Assembly: GCA_964553325.1 (NCBI GenBank)
Contig: CAZKKI010000043.1
Span: 1 to 17,949, forward strand
Direction: 5' to 3'
From: BMS3ABIN04 sp964553325
Lineage (GTDB): Bacteria; Bacteroidota; Ignavibacteria; Ignavibacteriales; Melioribacteraceae
DNA length: 17,949 nucleotides
In this document: piece after piece, positions 1 to 7,887 of the stretch
How the letters are laid out: every line of letters starts with the position of its first letter
Numbering within the stretch: the stretch's first letter is position 1
Made by a program: the position numbers and the translations under genes
The notes under the pieces: model-generated
Seen by the model: the letters and a program-made list of their open reading frames with translations, nothing else
Database searches by the model: none
What the model was told of the DNA's origin: nothing

Positions 1-2082
1 GGGTAATTCGAAATCTTGTTCCGGCAAAGCGAGCGAATCGTAAACTTCGCGCATGAAATTGGACCAAATCGGGTTTGCAGCTTTAGAACCTTGCCCGTAC
101 GAACCGGTAAAGGTAATTCTTCTATCGTCAAAACCTACCCAAACACCGGCGGCAAGTTGGGGAGTAAATCCCATAAACCAAGCATCGCCATAATCTTGTG
201 TTGTGCCCGTTTTGCCGGCGGCGGGTCTGTAAAAATGATGAATCACTCTGGTACGGATTCCGGTTCCTTCATCAATAACTGTTCTCAACATATCGGTAAT
301 TAAAAATGCCGTCTCTTCCGAAATCGCTTCCTTGGTTTGTGAGAAAAAATTATCGATTAAAATACCGTTCTTATCTTCGATTTGTAAAATGGAAAGCGGT
401 TTGTTATAAATTCCGTTGTTTGCAATTGTAGCGTAAACGCTTACCAAATCGAGCGGAATAACTTCGGAAGTACCTAGCGCGATGGACGGAACAAGATTCA
501 ATTTGGTTGTAATTCCCATTCTTCTTGCATAATCGGCAACTTGCCATAGCGGTACATATCCTTCAATAATCAGACGCGCGCTTACCAAGTTTACGGAATT
601 TTTTAACGCTTCCCGCAATGTTAAAAATCCGCCGGTGGATTTATCGAAGTTTTTGGGATTCCAGTTATCTTGTCCGTATTCAAATTCTTGATTGAGAATC
701 GGATAAGCCGGGTACAAGCCGTTATCCAAAGCAACGGTGTAAATAATCGGTTTGAACGATGAGCCGGGTTGCCGTTTTATTTGAGTAACGTGATTTAATC
801 CGTAACTAAATTCTTGATTCCTTCCTCCGACCATCGCCTTGATTTCGCCGGTAGCTACATCGAGAACAACAAACCCGACTTCGATTTGTTGCGCGGCTTT
901 TTGCACCGAATCGACAAAAGCCACGTTTTTCTTCAACGATTCGTAAATTTCCTTTTTCTTTTCACCTTTCGCTTTCTTATAGTCTTTTCTCGCTTTTATT
1001 GCTTTATCTAACAAATCATTCAAAATATCTCTATGTTTGCGCCAATCCCAATGTTTATCGAAGGTTTTTTGAAATTCATCGAGATGTTCCTTGACCACCC
1101 GCGCGGCAATCCTTTGCATTCGAGTATCTAAAGTCGTTGTTATACTTAATCCGTCTTCGTATAAATCGTATCCGTATTTTTCGGACATCCGGTCGAGTTG
1201 TCTTCTCACATATTCGACAAAGTGCGGAGCAATTACGCTTTGTACGCCTCCGGCAAATTTATTCTTTTCCAGTTTTATGGGTTGTTGTTTAAGAGAATCA
1301 TATTCTTCTTTTGTTAAATATCCGGTTGTAACCATATTGTACATTACAAGATTACGCCTTCGTAATGCGTTGTCGTAATGTTTAATCGGGTTATAATACA
1401 CAGACGACTTAAGCAACGCAACAAACAAAGCGGCTTCGGGAAGTGTAAGTTCTTTTGCCGGTTTGTTAAAATATATTTGAGACGCCATTTCAATACCGTA
1501 AGCACGATTACCGAAATACGACGTATTGAAATACATCTCCAGAATTTCTTTTTTGGTATACGTCTGTTCAATTTGAACGGCTGTTATCCATTCACGGATT
1601 TTCCGCACTATGGTTTCAAATAAAGTTTCCTTTGTGGTTTTAAGTTTGTATAAGTTTTTGGCTAGCTGCTGGGTAATTGTGCTGGCACCTTCGCGTTTGA
1701 AAAGAAATACGTTTTTGAGCATCGCTTTAATAAACCTTTCGATGTCCACACCCCAATGGTCGTAAAATTTTCTATCTTCCGTTGCAATAAGCGCTTCGAT
1801 TACGTAAGGGGGAAGACTATCGATATGGACTTCAATTCTGTTTTGCCGGAAAAACTGCCCGATTTTCACACCATCGGAACTGTAAACGTTTGTTGCTAAA
1901 CTTTGCTTCGGGTTCTCCAATTGTTCCAACGATGGCAATCCGCTTATTATATGCTGATAGAAAAGATACCCGCCGACTATAAATGCGATAAACACAAAAC
2001 CTAAAAACGACCAAAATATATGTTTACCGTTTAGTTTTATTTTCTTTTTCGAATTATTTTTTTCTTTTCCTTCCGAAGGCAT
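1..2082 (-). CDS. Penicillin-binding protein 1A (class A, bifunctional), 3' end cut by window edge
   Basis: Peptidoglycan glycosyltransferase/DD-transpeptidase that polymerises lipid II and cross-links stem peptides at the outer face of the inner membrane. The ATG is at 2082-2080; 694 codons are open to base 1 with no stop, so the C terminus lies outside the window. Order: short basic cytoplasmic tail; one membrane helix (about residues 22-42); GT51 domain with TEDRKFYDHW (catalytic Glu about 102) and EGASTITQQLAKNLY (about 131-145); a charged Lys/Glu-rich stretch between the domains; then the transpeptidase domain with SSFKP (about 440, acyl-enzyme Ser), SVN (about 497) and KTGTT (about 622). 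All catalytic motifs are intact. GGGAA precedes the start, and the stop of the phosphoesterase upstream ends one base before this ATG, so translational coupling is likely. The family assignment is very secure; a symbol (mrcA/ponA) is withheld because naming varies in this group. Confidence 0.95.
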   Translation of the reverse strand, partial: MPSEGKEKNNSKKKIKLNGKHIFWSFLGFVFIAFIVGGYLFYQHIISGLPSLEQLENPKQSLATNVYSSDGVKIGQFFRQNRIEVHIDSLPPYVIEALIATEDRKFYDHWGVDIERFIKAMLKNVFLFKREGASTITQQLAKNLYKLKTTKETLFETIVRKIREWITAVQIEQTYTKKEILEMYFNTSYFGNRAYGIEMASQIYFNKPAKELTLPEAALFVALLKSSVYYNPIKHYDNALRRRNLVMYNMVTTGYLTKEEYDSLKQQPIKLEKNKFAGGVQSVIAPHFVEYVRRQLDRMSEKYGYDLYEDGLSITTTLDTRMQRIAARVVKEHLDEFQKTFDKHWDWRKHRDILNDLLDKAIKARKDYKKAKGEKKKEIYESLKKNVAFVDSVQKAAQQIEVGFVVLDVATGEIKAMVGGRNQEFSYGLNHVTQIKRQPGSSFKPIIYTVALDNGLYPAYPILNQEFEYGQDNWNPKNFDKSTGGFLTLREALKNSVNLVSARLIIEGYVPLWQVADYARRMGITTKLNLVPSIALGTSEVIPLDLVSVYATIANNGIYNKPLSILQIEDKNGILIDNFFSQTKEAISEETAFLITDMLRTVIDEGTGIRTRVIHHFYRPAAGKTGTTQDYGDAWFMGFTPQLAAGVWVGFDDRRITFTGSYGQGSKAANPIWSNFMREVYDSLALPEQDFELP

Positions 2083-2083
2083 A

Positions 2084-2809
2084 TTATTCCCATTTAATTA
2101 TCTCGAATACTTCACCGGAAAATTTCCCGTAAACCGGTTCGAAAAGCCAAGCACCCAAATTAACATAGAATCCGTTTTTATATGCAATATATTTAATCCG
2201 GTGCGTATGACCGAAAACAACGTAATCATAACCGTTATCAATCAATTCTTTGGCTTTCGAAAACAAGCCGTCTTCTTCACTGTAGTTCTTCGAACCGGTA
2301 TATTCCCTGCTTGTTTTACTTGTGGAACTTGCTAGCCAAATTCCGAAATCGGGGTGAATAAAAGAATATAACCCTTGTGCTATTTTGCTTCGTAATATTT
2401 TTTTAAGAATTTTATACCCCAAATCGTTTGCGACAAAATCATCGCCATGATCTATAAAAAATTTTTTCCCGTTAAGTTCCGTTTTTAATGTCGAATAATA
2501 AATTTTCAGTCCCAGCTCCGATTCGAAAAAATCACGATGCATAAAATCGTGATTACCGATTACATAATGCACAGGAATACCCGCTGCGGTTAAATTTTCC
2601 AATGCGGTAAAAGTTTTATGATATCCTTTCTGGATAACTTTTCTATATTCGAACCAATAATCGAATAAATCGCCAACAATGAATAATTCGTCGCAATTAT
2701 CTTTGGCATATTCAAGAAATCCAACGAATTTATTCTCTTTTACTCTTTCTTTCTCTTTCGATTCGAGTCCGAGATGTAAATCCGATACGAAAAAAACGGT
2801 CTTGTTCAA
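2084..2809 (-). CDS. LpxH-like calcineurin-type metallophosphoesterase (probable UDP-2,3-diacylglucosamine diphosphatase)
   Basis: 241 aa. The binuclear-metal phosphoesterase motifs are all present: SDLHLG (Asp10, His12), GDLFDYW (Asp47), GNHD (Asn86, His87), HGDD (121-124) and GHTH (200-203). The length and the DLHLG/GDLFDYW pattern match the LpxH family, which cleaves UDP-2,3-diacylglucosamine to lipid X in lipid A synthesis. Classical proteobacterial LpxH has GNRD where this protein has GNHD, so the substrate is inferred rather than shown. The start is TTG (2809-2807); no downstream in-frame start precedes the DLHLG strand, and an in-frame TAA lies 24-22 bases upstream of the TTG. AT-rich TATAAT boxes occur at about 2811-2816 and a little further upstream. 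It lies between an M1-type peptidase and PBP1A on the same strand, an envelope context that fits a lipid A role. Confidence 0.8.
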   Translation of the reverse strand: MNKTVFFVSDLHLGLESKEKERVKENKFVGFLEYAKDNCDELFIVGDLFDYWFEYRKVIQKGYHKTFTALENLTAAGIPVHYVIGNHDFMHRDFFESELGLKIYYSTLKTELNGKKFFIDHGDDFVANDLGYKILKKILRSKIAQGLYSFIHPDFGIWLASSTSKTSREYTGSKNYSEEDGLFSKAKELIDNGYDYVVFGHTHRIKYIAYKNGFYVNLGAWLFEPVYGKFSGEVFEIIKWE

Positions 2810-2900
2810 TATTATACTTAAAATTGATTATAAATAACTTGTAAATCTAAGAATTTTTATCGAAACTTTCGGGATTTCAAGGTGTTCTTTCCGTACGTTT

Positions 2901-4610
2901 TCAATTATCTCGTTTTTCAAACTGTGCAAGGAGTTTACTTTCCGGATCAAAAATTACATCCATCGGTTTAAAGTCCAGCGGCATTTCAATTTTTTTAACC
3001 ATATTAAATAACACAAAGGTCGTGTCTTTAATCTCCCCCTCGGTTCCCCTAATTTTCATATCGATTGGCAACGTATAAGCACCGTAACCTTTTTGAACTT
3101 GTTCGAGTTTTACTTTTGCCAGAAATATATTGCCCCCCGAAGAATCCACGGAAAATTCATAATTTATAAGCGGTATTCCTTTACCTTCATAAACCCATTG
3201 GTCAAAAAAGAAATCCAATTCCTTTCCGGAAACAGTTTCGCAAATTTCCTGAAAATCTTCCGTCGATGCATTTTTATACTTAAACTTTTCGTAATAGTTC
3301 CGTAAAATTCTGAAAAAAAGTTTATCGCCGACATGATTTCTCAACATGTGCAAAACCCAAGCGCCCTTATTATAAACGACCTTGTCGAATAAATTTTTAC
3401 CCGGATCGTATAAACGTTTGCCTTCGAATTTTCCATATTTATTCATTAATGTTGAAATTAAGGCGTCGCGACCGAATTTTTTCTCGTAAAACAGAGCTTC
3501 CGAGTAGGTTGAAAAACCTTCACTCAGCCACACATCTTTCCACGTTTTAACGGTAACCGCATTACCCCACCATTGATGAGCCAACTCATGAACATAAACG
3601 TCGTCAAAAAATTTCCTTCCGCTTAAAAAATTGGAACCAACGCCGGTAATTGTTTGATGTTCAATAGCTCCTAATTGCCACAAAAATTCGGCAACTCCGT
3701 ATTTTTCCTTTATAAACGGATAAGTCCCGAACAATTCCGAAAAAACTTTCAAGGCTTCTTTATTTATTTCAAAATCTTCTTGCGCTTCATCGATGTGGTC
3801 GGGGAAAACAAAATATTCCACTTTCATCGAATCGCCGCCGGAAGAAACATACCATTCGGCAAAATGATTATACTTGGCTGAATATAATGCAATTAAGTAC
3901 GTTGAAATTGGATAAACGGTTTGCCAGTGATAAGTTTTTCTGTCCCCTTTTTTCTTTATTCCCACCAACTTCCCGTTTGAGACTGAAACGAAATCGGAAT
4001 CGTTAGTAATGAAAATATCCGCAAGAGCTTTATCGTACGGCAGATCGTTACACGGGAACCATGTTGATGCAAAAATCGGTTCGCTAAGTGTATAAATTAC
4101 GGGCGAATTATTGTATTCACCGAAAACAAAAGAACCGAAACCCATTTTTTCGGGTGTTCCGGAATAATAAATAACAATATCAATCGAATCTCCGTTGACA
4201 TTCCCGGCATTTATAAAAATATGTTTTTCGTCCCGCGTGTAACCGGCATTCATTTCATTAAGAGTTAAACTATCGATTTTTAAAGTTTCATAAAAATTCA
4301 AAACTATTTTTTCATTCCCGTTTAACGTTATATTTATTTCGGCTTTGCCGGTTATTCGTTTTTCTTTCGGAAACAACTCCACATGCAAAGTATAGTGTTT
4401 AACATCCGTGTTTTTTTGAGCCGGTAAAAAGTAATCATCAAAAGCGTTTATGTTTTTAAGGAACAAACTTATATCTTCACTATCGGGATCAACTCTATGA
4501 ATAGCTTCGAGAGCCAATTCCAATTCCGGGCGGTACGCAAGAAAAAAGACAAAAAGTAGTATTAACAAAAAAATTAATACGTACAATGTTTTATTTTTCT
4601 TGACTTTCAT
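2901..4610 (-). CDS. M1-family zinc metallopeptidase, membrane-anchored
   Basis: 569 aa gluzincin aminopeptidase-type enzyme. The zinc site is HELAHQWWGN (His341, Glu342, His345), with the third ligand Glu364 in WLSEGFSTYSEALFYE, which is the correct HEXXH-x18-E spacing. The catalytic-tyrosine region VVYNKGAWVLHML is also present. The exopeptidase motif, usually GxMEN, reads GAIEHQ (314-319). An N-terminal hydrophobic helix (about 8-25) behind a Lys-rich tail gives an inner-membrane anchor or uncleaved signal with the catalytic part outside the cytoplasm. The N-terminal beta-sandwich (about 70-250) is recognisable. The long C-terminal helical domain of full-size M1 enzymes is absent, as in many shorter bacterial members. 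ATG start, 91 bases upstream of the phosphoesterase. It may trim peptides in the periplasm; the substrate is unknown. Confidence 0.9.
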   Translation of the reverse strand: MKVKKNKTLYVLIFLLILLFVFFLAYRPELELALEAIHRVDPDSEDISLFLKNINAFDDYFLPAQKNTDVKHYTLHVELFPKEKRITGKAEINITLNGNEKIVLNFYETLKIDSLTLNEMNAGYTRDEKHIFINAGNVNGDSIDIVIYYSGTPEKMGFGSFVFGEYNNSPVIYTLSEPIFASTWFPCNDLPYDKALADIFITNDSDFVSVSNGKLVGIKKKGDRKTYHWQTVYPISTYLIALYSAKYNHFAEWYVSSGGDSMKVEYFVFPDHIDEAQEDFEINKEALKVFSELFGTYPFIKEKYGVAEFLWQLGAIEHQTITGVGSNFLSGRKFFDDVYVHELAHQWWGNAVTVKTWKDVWLSEGFSTYSEALFYEKKFGRDALISTLMNKYGKFEGKRLYDPGKNLFDKVVYNKGAWVLHMLRNHVGDKLFFRILRNYYEKFKYKNASTEDFQEICETVSGKELDFFFDQWVYEGKGIPLINYEFSVDSSGGNIFLAKVKLEQVQKGYGAYTLPIDMKIRGTEGEIKDTTFVLFNMVKKIEMPLDFKPMDVIFDPESKLLAQFEKRDN

Positions 4611-4712
4611 ATCTTATATAATTAAATATAGAAAAAGTATTTTGCTCTTTAATTTAGTGAATTTAATAGAAATCCAATAATTCAGCACCATACTAAAAAT
4701 TAGGGTAGAACA

Positions 4713-5951
4713 ATGGCATTCATCGGCTCGTCAATAGTTCGCGATACCGTTACAATGATACTTGCCGGCGGAATGGGAGAAAGACTTCTTCCGCTTACCG
4801 CTTACAGAACGAAACCCTCCGTTCCATTCGGCGGGAAATACCGAATAATCGATTTTGCTCTTTCTAATTGTTTAAATTCGGGACTTAGAAAAATTTACGT
4901 TTTAACTCAATACAAATCCGATTCGTTAAATAAACATATTTACGAAGCATGGAATATTTTCCATCCCGAACTACGAGAATTTATTTATACAATCCCGCCC
5001 CAGCAAAAGCTCGGTAGTTATTGGTATAAAGGTACGGCCGATGCAATCTACCAAAATTTAAATCTGATGGAGCCTGAATTTAACAAATGGGTTCTTGTAC
5101 TTTCAGGCGATCATATTTACAAAATGGACTATTTGAAAATGATTCAATATCACACCGAAAAAAAAGCCGACCTGTCGATTTCCTGCATTGTTACCGAACA
5201 GGAAAAGGCTTCCAGATTCGGTGTAATCGAAATAGATAAAGATTATAAAGTTTTATCTTTTATTGAAAAACCTGAAAAGCCGCCGGTTATTCCTTCGAGA
5301 CCGGGCTATTCGTTAATCAATATGGGAATTTATGTCTTTTCAATCGATGTATTAATTTCCGTTTTCGAAAGAATGAATGAACAAGGCGTTCCTTACGTGG
5401 ATTTTGGAAAAGACGTTATACCGTTTATGATTAAAGAAGGTTACGATATTTACGGCTTCAGATTTGAAGATGAAAACAAAAAAGACCAACCTTACTGGGT
5501 GGATGTCGGTACACTCGATAGCTACTATGCGGCTAACATGGATTTAATAAGCGTCAATCCGGAATTCAATTTATACGACGTGGATTGGCCGTTGCGTACA
5601 CGGCAACTCCAATCGCCACCGGCAAAAACCCTTTCGCACGAAGGAGAGAGAATAGGTAGAGCAATAAATTCACTTATTACAGACGGGACAATAATTTCAG
5701 GAGGACTAGTGGAACGTTCGATACTCGGACCCAATGTCCGCGTTAATTCATACACTTACATAACCGATTCGATAATTATGGATAATTGCAATATCGGAAG
5801 ACACACTCGTATAAGAAGAGCGATAATCGATAAAAACGTTGTTGTTCCCGAAGGAATGGAAATCGGGTTTGATCCCGATGAAGATAAAAAACTATTCAAA
5901 GTTACGGATTCGGGAATAGTGGTGGTCCCCAAAAATTATGTGTTCAAGTGA
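4713..5951 (+). CDS. glgC: Glucose-1-phosphate adenylyltransferase (ADP-glucose pyrophosphorylase)
   Basis: 412 aa cytoplasmic enzyme making ADP-glucose from glucose-1-phosphate and ATP, the committed step of bacterial glycogen synthesis. The nucleotidyltransferase signature LAGGMGERLLPLT (17-29) is followed by KPSVPFGGKYRIIDFALSNC, then the GDHIYKMDY metal-site segment (Asp about 130-140), the FIEKP loop and YWVDVGTLDSYYAANMDL. The C-terminal part (about 310-400) shows the left-handed beta-helix pattern (SILGPNVRVNSY..., CNIGRHTRIRRAIID). ATG start with AGGG about 9 bases upstream. Divergent from the M1-type peptidase across 102 bases, with uvrC 90 bases downstream but on its own promoter. 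No glycogen synthase or branching enzyme is in the window, so glgC is not in a glg cluster here. The length and motifs fit the family fully. Confidence 0.95.
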   Translation: MAFIGSSIVRDTVTMILAGGMGERLLPLTAYRTKPSVPFGGKYRIIDFALSNCLNSGLRKIYVLTQYKSDSLNKHIYEAWNIFHPELREFIYTIPPQQKLGSYWYKGTADAIYQNLNLMEPEFNKWVLVLSGDHIYKMDYLKMIQYHTEKKADLSISCIVTEQEKASRFGVIEIDKDYKVLSFIEKPEKPPVIPSRPGYSLINMGIYVFSIDVLISVFERMNEQGVPYVDFGKDVIPFMIKEGYDIYGFRFEDENKKDQPYWVDVGTLDSYYAANMDLISVNPEFNLYDVDWPLRTRQLQSPPAKTLSHEGERIGRAINSLITDGTIISGGLVERSILGPNVRVNSYTYITDSIIMDNCNIGRHTRIRRAIIDKNVVVPEGMEIGFDPDEDKKLFKVTDSGIVVVPKNYVFK

Positions 5952-6005
5952 ATTCAAGTCTTATTTTATTCAATCTATTAACAAAACTTCCATTTACAAT
6001 TCAAC

Positions 6006-6034
6006 TTGATAACAATCCGATAATACTTTATAAT
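6006..6034 (+). promoter_or_regulatory. Near-consensus sigma70-type promoter of uvrC
   Basis: The -35 box TTGATA (6006-6011, 5/6 of consensus) is separated by exactly 17 bases from the -10 box TATAAT (6029-6034, 6/6). Only seven bases (TTGAGTT) lie between the -10 box and the uvrC ATG at 6042, so transcription should begin at or within a base or two of the start codon. This is the clearest promoter in the window. Confidence 0.8.
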
Positions 6035-6041
6035 TTGAGTT

Positions 6042-7871
6042 ATGAAACCTAACTTAAAAGAAAAATTGGAAGCCGTTCCAGCTTTGCCGGGTGTTTACCA
6101 GTTTCTCGATTCCAAAGGGAAAGTTATTTACGTGGGCAAAGCAAAAGATTTGCGCAACCGTATTCGCTCATACTTCCAAAGTAATTTGGATTCACCCAAA
6201 ACCAAAGCTTTGGTTTCAAAAATCTCCGATATCGAAACAATAATTACCGATAACGAAATTGAAGCTCTCGTTTTGGAAAATAATTTAATCAAGAAATTCA
6301 AACCGCGTTATAACGTTAACCTGAAAGACGATAAATCTTATCCGTATATCCGCGTTACCAAAGAACCGTATCCGCAAATATTTTCAACAAGACAAATTGT
6401 TAGGGATGGCTCGCTTTATTTCGGTCCTTACACCGATGTAAAAAAAATGAAAGCTTCGCTTCGAATGATAAACCAAACATTTAAAATAAGAAGCTGCAAA
6501 TATTACATAGACGACGAAGTAATAAAAAAAGGAAAAATAAAAGTTTGTCTCGATTATCATATAAAAAAATGCGACGGACCGTGCGAGGGTTTGGTTTCGG
6601 AAAAAGAATACAATAAAATGGTTCAAGAAGTAATAAAGGTTTTACGGGGTAAAACATCGTCGTTGATTGCCGAATTAAGAAAACAAATGGAAGAGGAAGC
6701 AAAAAAATTAAATTTCGAGAAAGCGTCGGAAATTAGGGATAAACTTAAGCGGTTGGAAATTTATTCCGCCAAACAAAAAGTTGTCAGCAACGATTTCGAA
6801 GACAGAGACGTAATAAGCATTGCGGTTGAAGATAAAGACGTGGCAGCAACCATCCTTAACATTCGCGAAGGGAAATTGGTCGGTAAACGTCAACTAAAAC
6901 TTTCATCAGCTCTCGACGATAGCTTGGAGAAAATATATAATGCGGTTCTCAAATTTTATTACGGTGAGTTTGCGGAAATTCCAAAAGAAATACTGCTTGA
7001 AACGGAACCGGAAGATTCCGGTGCGCTTTTACAATGGCTCAATAAAAAATCGGAACGTAAAACGAAATTCGTTATTCCCAAAAGGAGCAGTAATGCGTTG
7101 TCCCTTCTAAAAATGTGCAAGCAAAATGCTTTACTTCAATTAAAAGATATACAATTACAACGGATGAAGCGTGAAGGTACGTTGCCGCATGTATTAACTT
7201 CGTTGAAGCGCGATTTGTTTCTTAAGAATATTCCGAAAAAAATAGAATGTTTCGATATTTCGAACATCCAAGGTTCCGACGCGGTTGCAAGCATGGTAGT
7301 GTTCGAAAATGCAAAACCAAAAAAAAGCAAATACAGAAAGTTTATTATTAAAAGTGTTGTGGGACCCGACGACTTTGCAAGCATGCGGGAAGTAATTGAA
7401 CGCCGATATTCCAAGTTGAAAGAAACCGACGAACCTTTACCGGATTTGATTATGGTCGACGGAGGGAAAGGACAATTATCGAGTGCGGTTTCCGTTTTGA
7501 AAAAGTTAGGATTTAAAAATTTTGAAATTATCGGTTTAGCCAAGCGGTTGGAAGAGATTTATTTGCCCAACACTCCCGAACCGCAAACAATCCCGAAAAC
7601 CTCCTCGAGCTTAAAACTTTTACAACAGATTAGAGACGAAGCTCATCGCTTTGCAATTACTTTCCACAGGCAACGGCGTTCGAAGAGAACTTTAACATCC
7701 GAACTATTGGAAATAAACGGTATCGGAGAAAAAATTGCGGAAAAATTACTTAAGAATTTTAACAGCATAAAAGAAATTAAATCCGCCGGCGAGGGTGAAC
7801 TTGCAAAAGTAATCGGGAAATCAAAAGCCAAGTCCGTAATAGAATTCTACAAACGAAAATCAAATAAGTAA
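6042..7871 (+). CDS. uvrC: UvrABC excinuclease subunit C
   Basis: 609 aa, full family length. UvrC makes both incisions around UvrAB-marked DNA damage in nucleotide excision repair. Order: GIY-YIG nuclease (about 12-90; PGVYQF..., VIYVGKAKDLRNRIRSYF), which makes the 3' cut; a four-cysteine segment (Cys152, 169, 177, 181; CxxxC at its end), matching the Fe-S region reported for UvrC; a UVR UvrB-binding motif with LNFEKASEIRDKLKRLE (about 220-240); an RNase H-like 5'-incision domain (IECFDISNIQGSDAVASMVV, LIMVDGGKGQL); and tandem C-terminal helix-hairpin-helix motifs (ELLEINGIGEKIAEKLL). The ATG fits the usual N terminus and has no Shine-Dalgarno; a strong promoter ends seven bases before it. 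The gene ends 16 bases from the convergent antiporter gene. Confidence 0.97.
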   Translation: MKPNLKEKLEAVPALPGVYQFLDSKGKVIYVGKAKDLRNRIRSYFQSNLDSPKTKALVSKISDIETIITDNEIEALVLENNLIKKFKPRYNVNLKDDKSYPYIRVTKEPYPQIFSTRQIVRDGSLYFGPYTDVKKMKASLRMINQTFKIRSCKYYIDDEVIKKGKIKVCLDYHIKKCDGPCEGLVSEKEYNKMVQEVIKVLRGKTSSLIAELRKQMEEEAKKLNFEKASEIRDKLKRLEIYSAKQKVVSNDFEDRDVISIAVEDKDVAATILNIREGKLVGKRQLKLSSALDDSLEKIYNAVLKFYYGEFAEIPKEILLETEPEDSGALLQWLNKKSERKTKFVIPKRSSNALSLLKMCKQNALLQLKDIQLQRMKREGTLPHVLTSLKRDLFLKNIPKKIECFDISNIQGSDAVASMVVFENAKPKKSKYRKFIIKSVVGPDDFASMREVIERRYSKLKETDEPLPDLIMVDGGKGQLSSAVSVLKKLGFKNFEIIGLAKRLEEIYLPNTPEPQTIPKTSSSLKLLQQIRDEAHRFAITFHRQRRSKRTLTSELLEINGIGEKIAEKLLKNFNSIKEIKSAGEGELAKVIGKSKAKSVIEFYKRKSNK

Positions 7872-7887
7872 TTTGCAGGTTGGAATA

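Noticed and set aside
7136..7543. Large opposite-strand frame inside uvrC (135 codons).
   Set aside because: It is a shadow of the confident uvrC coding frame, with no domain or ribosome site.
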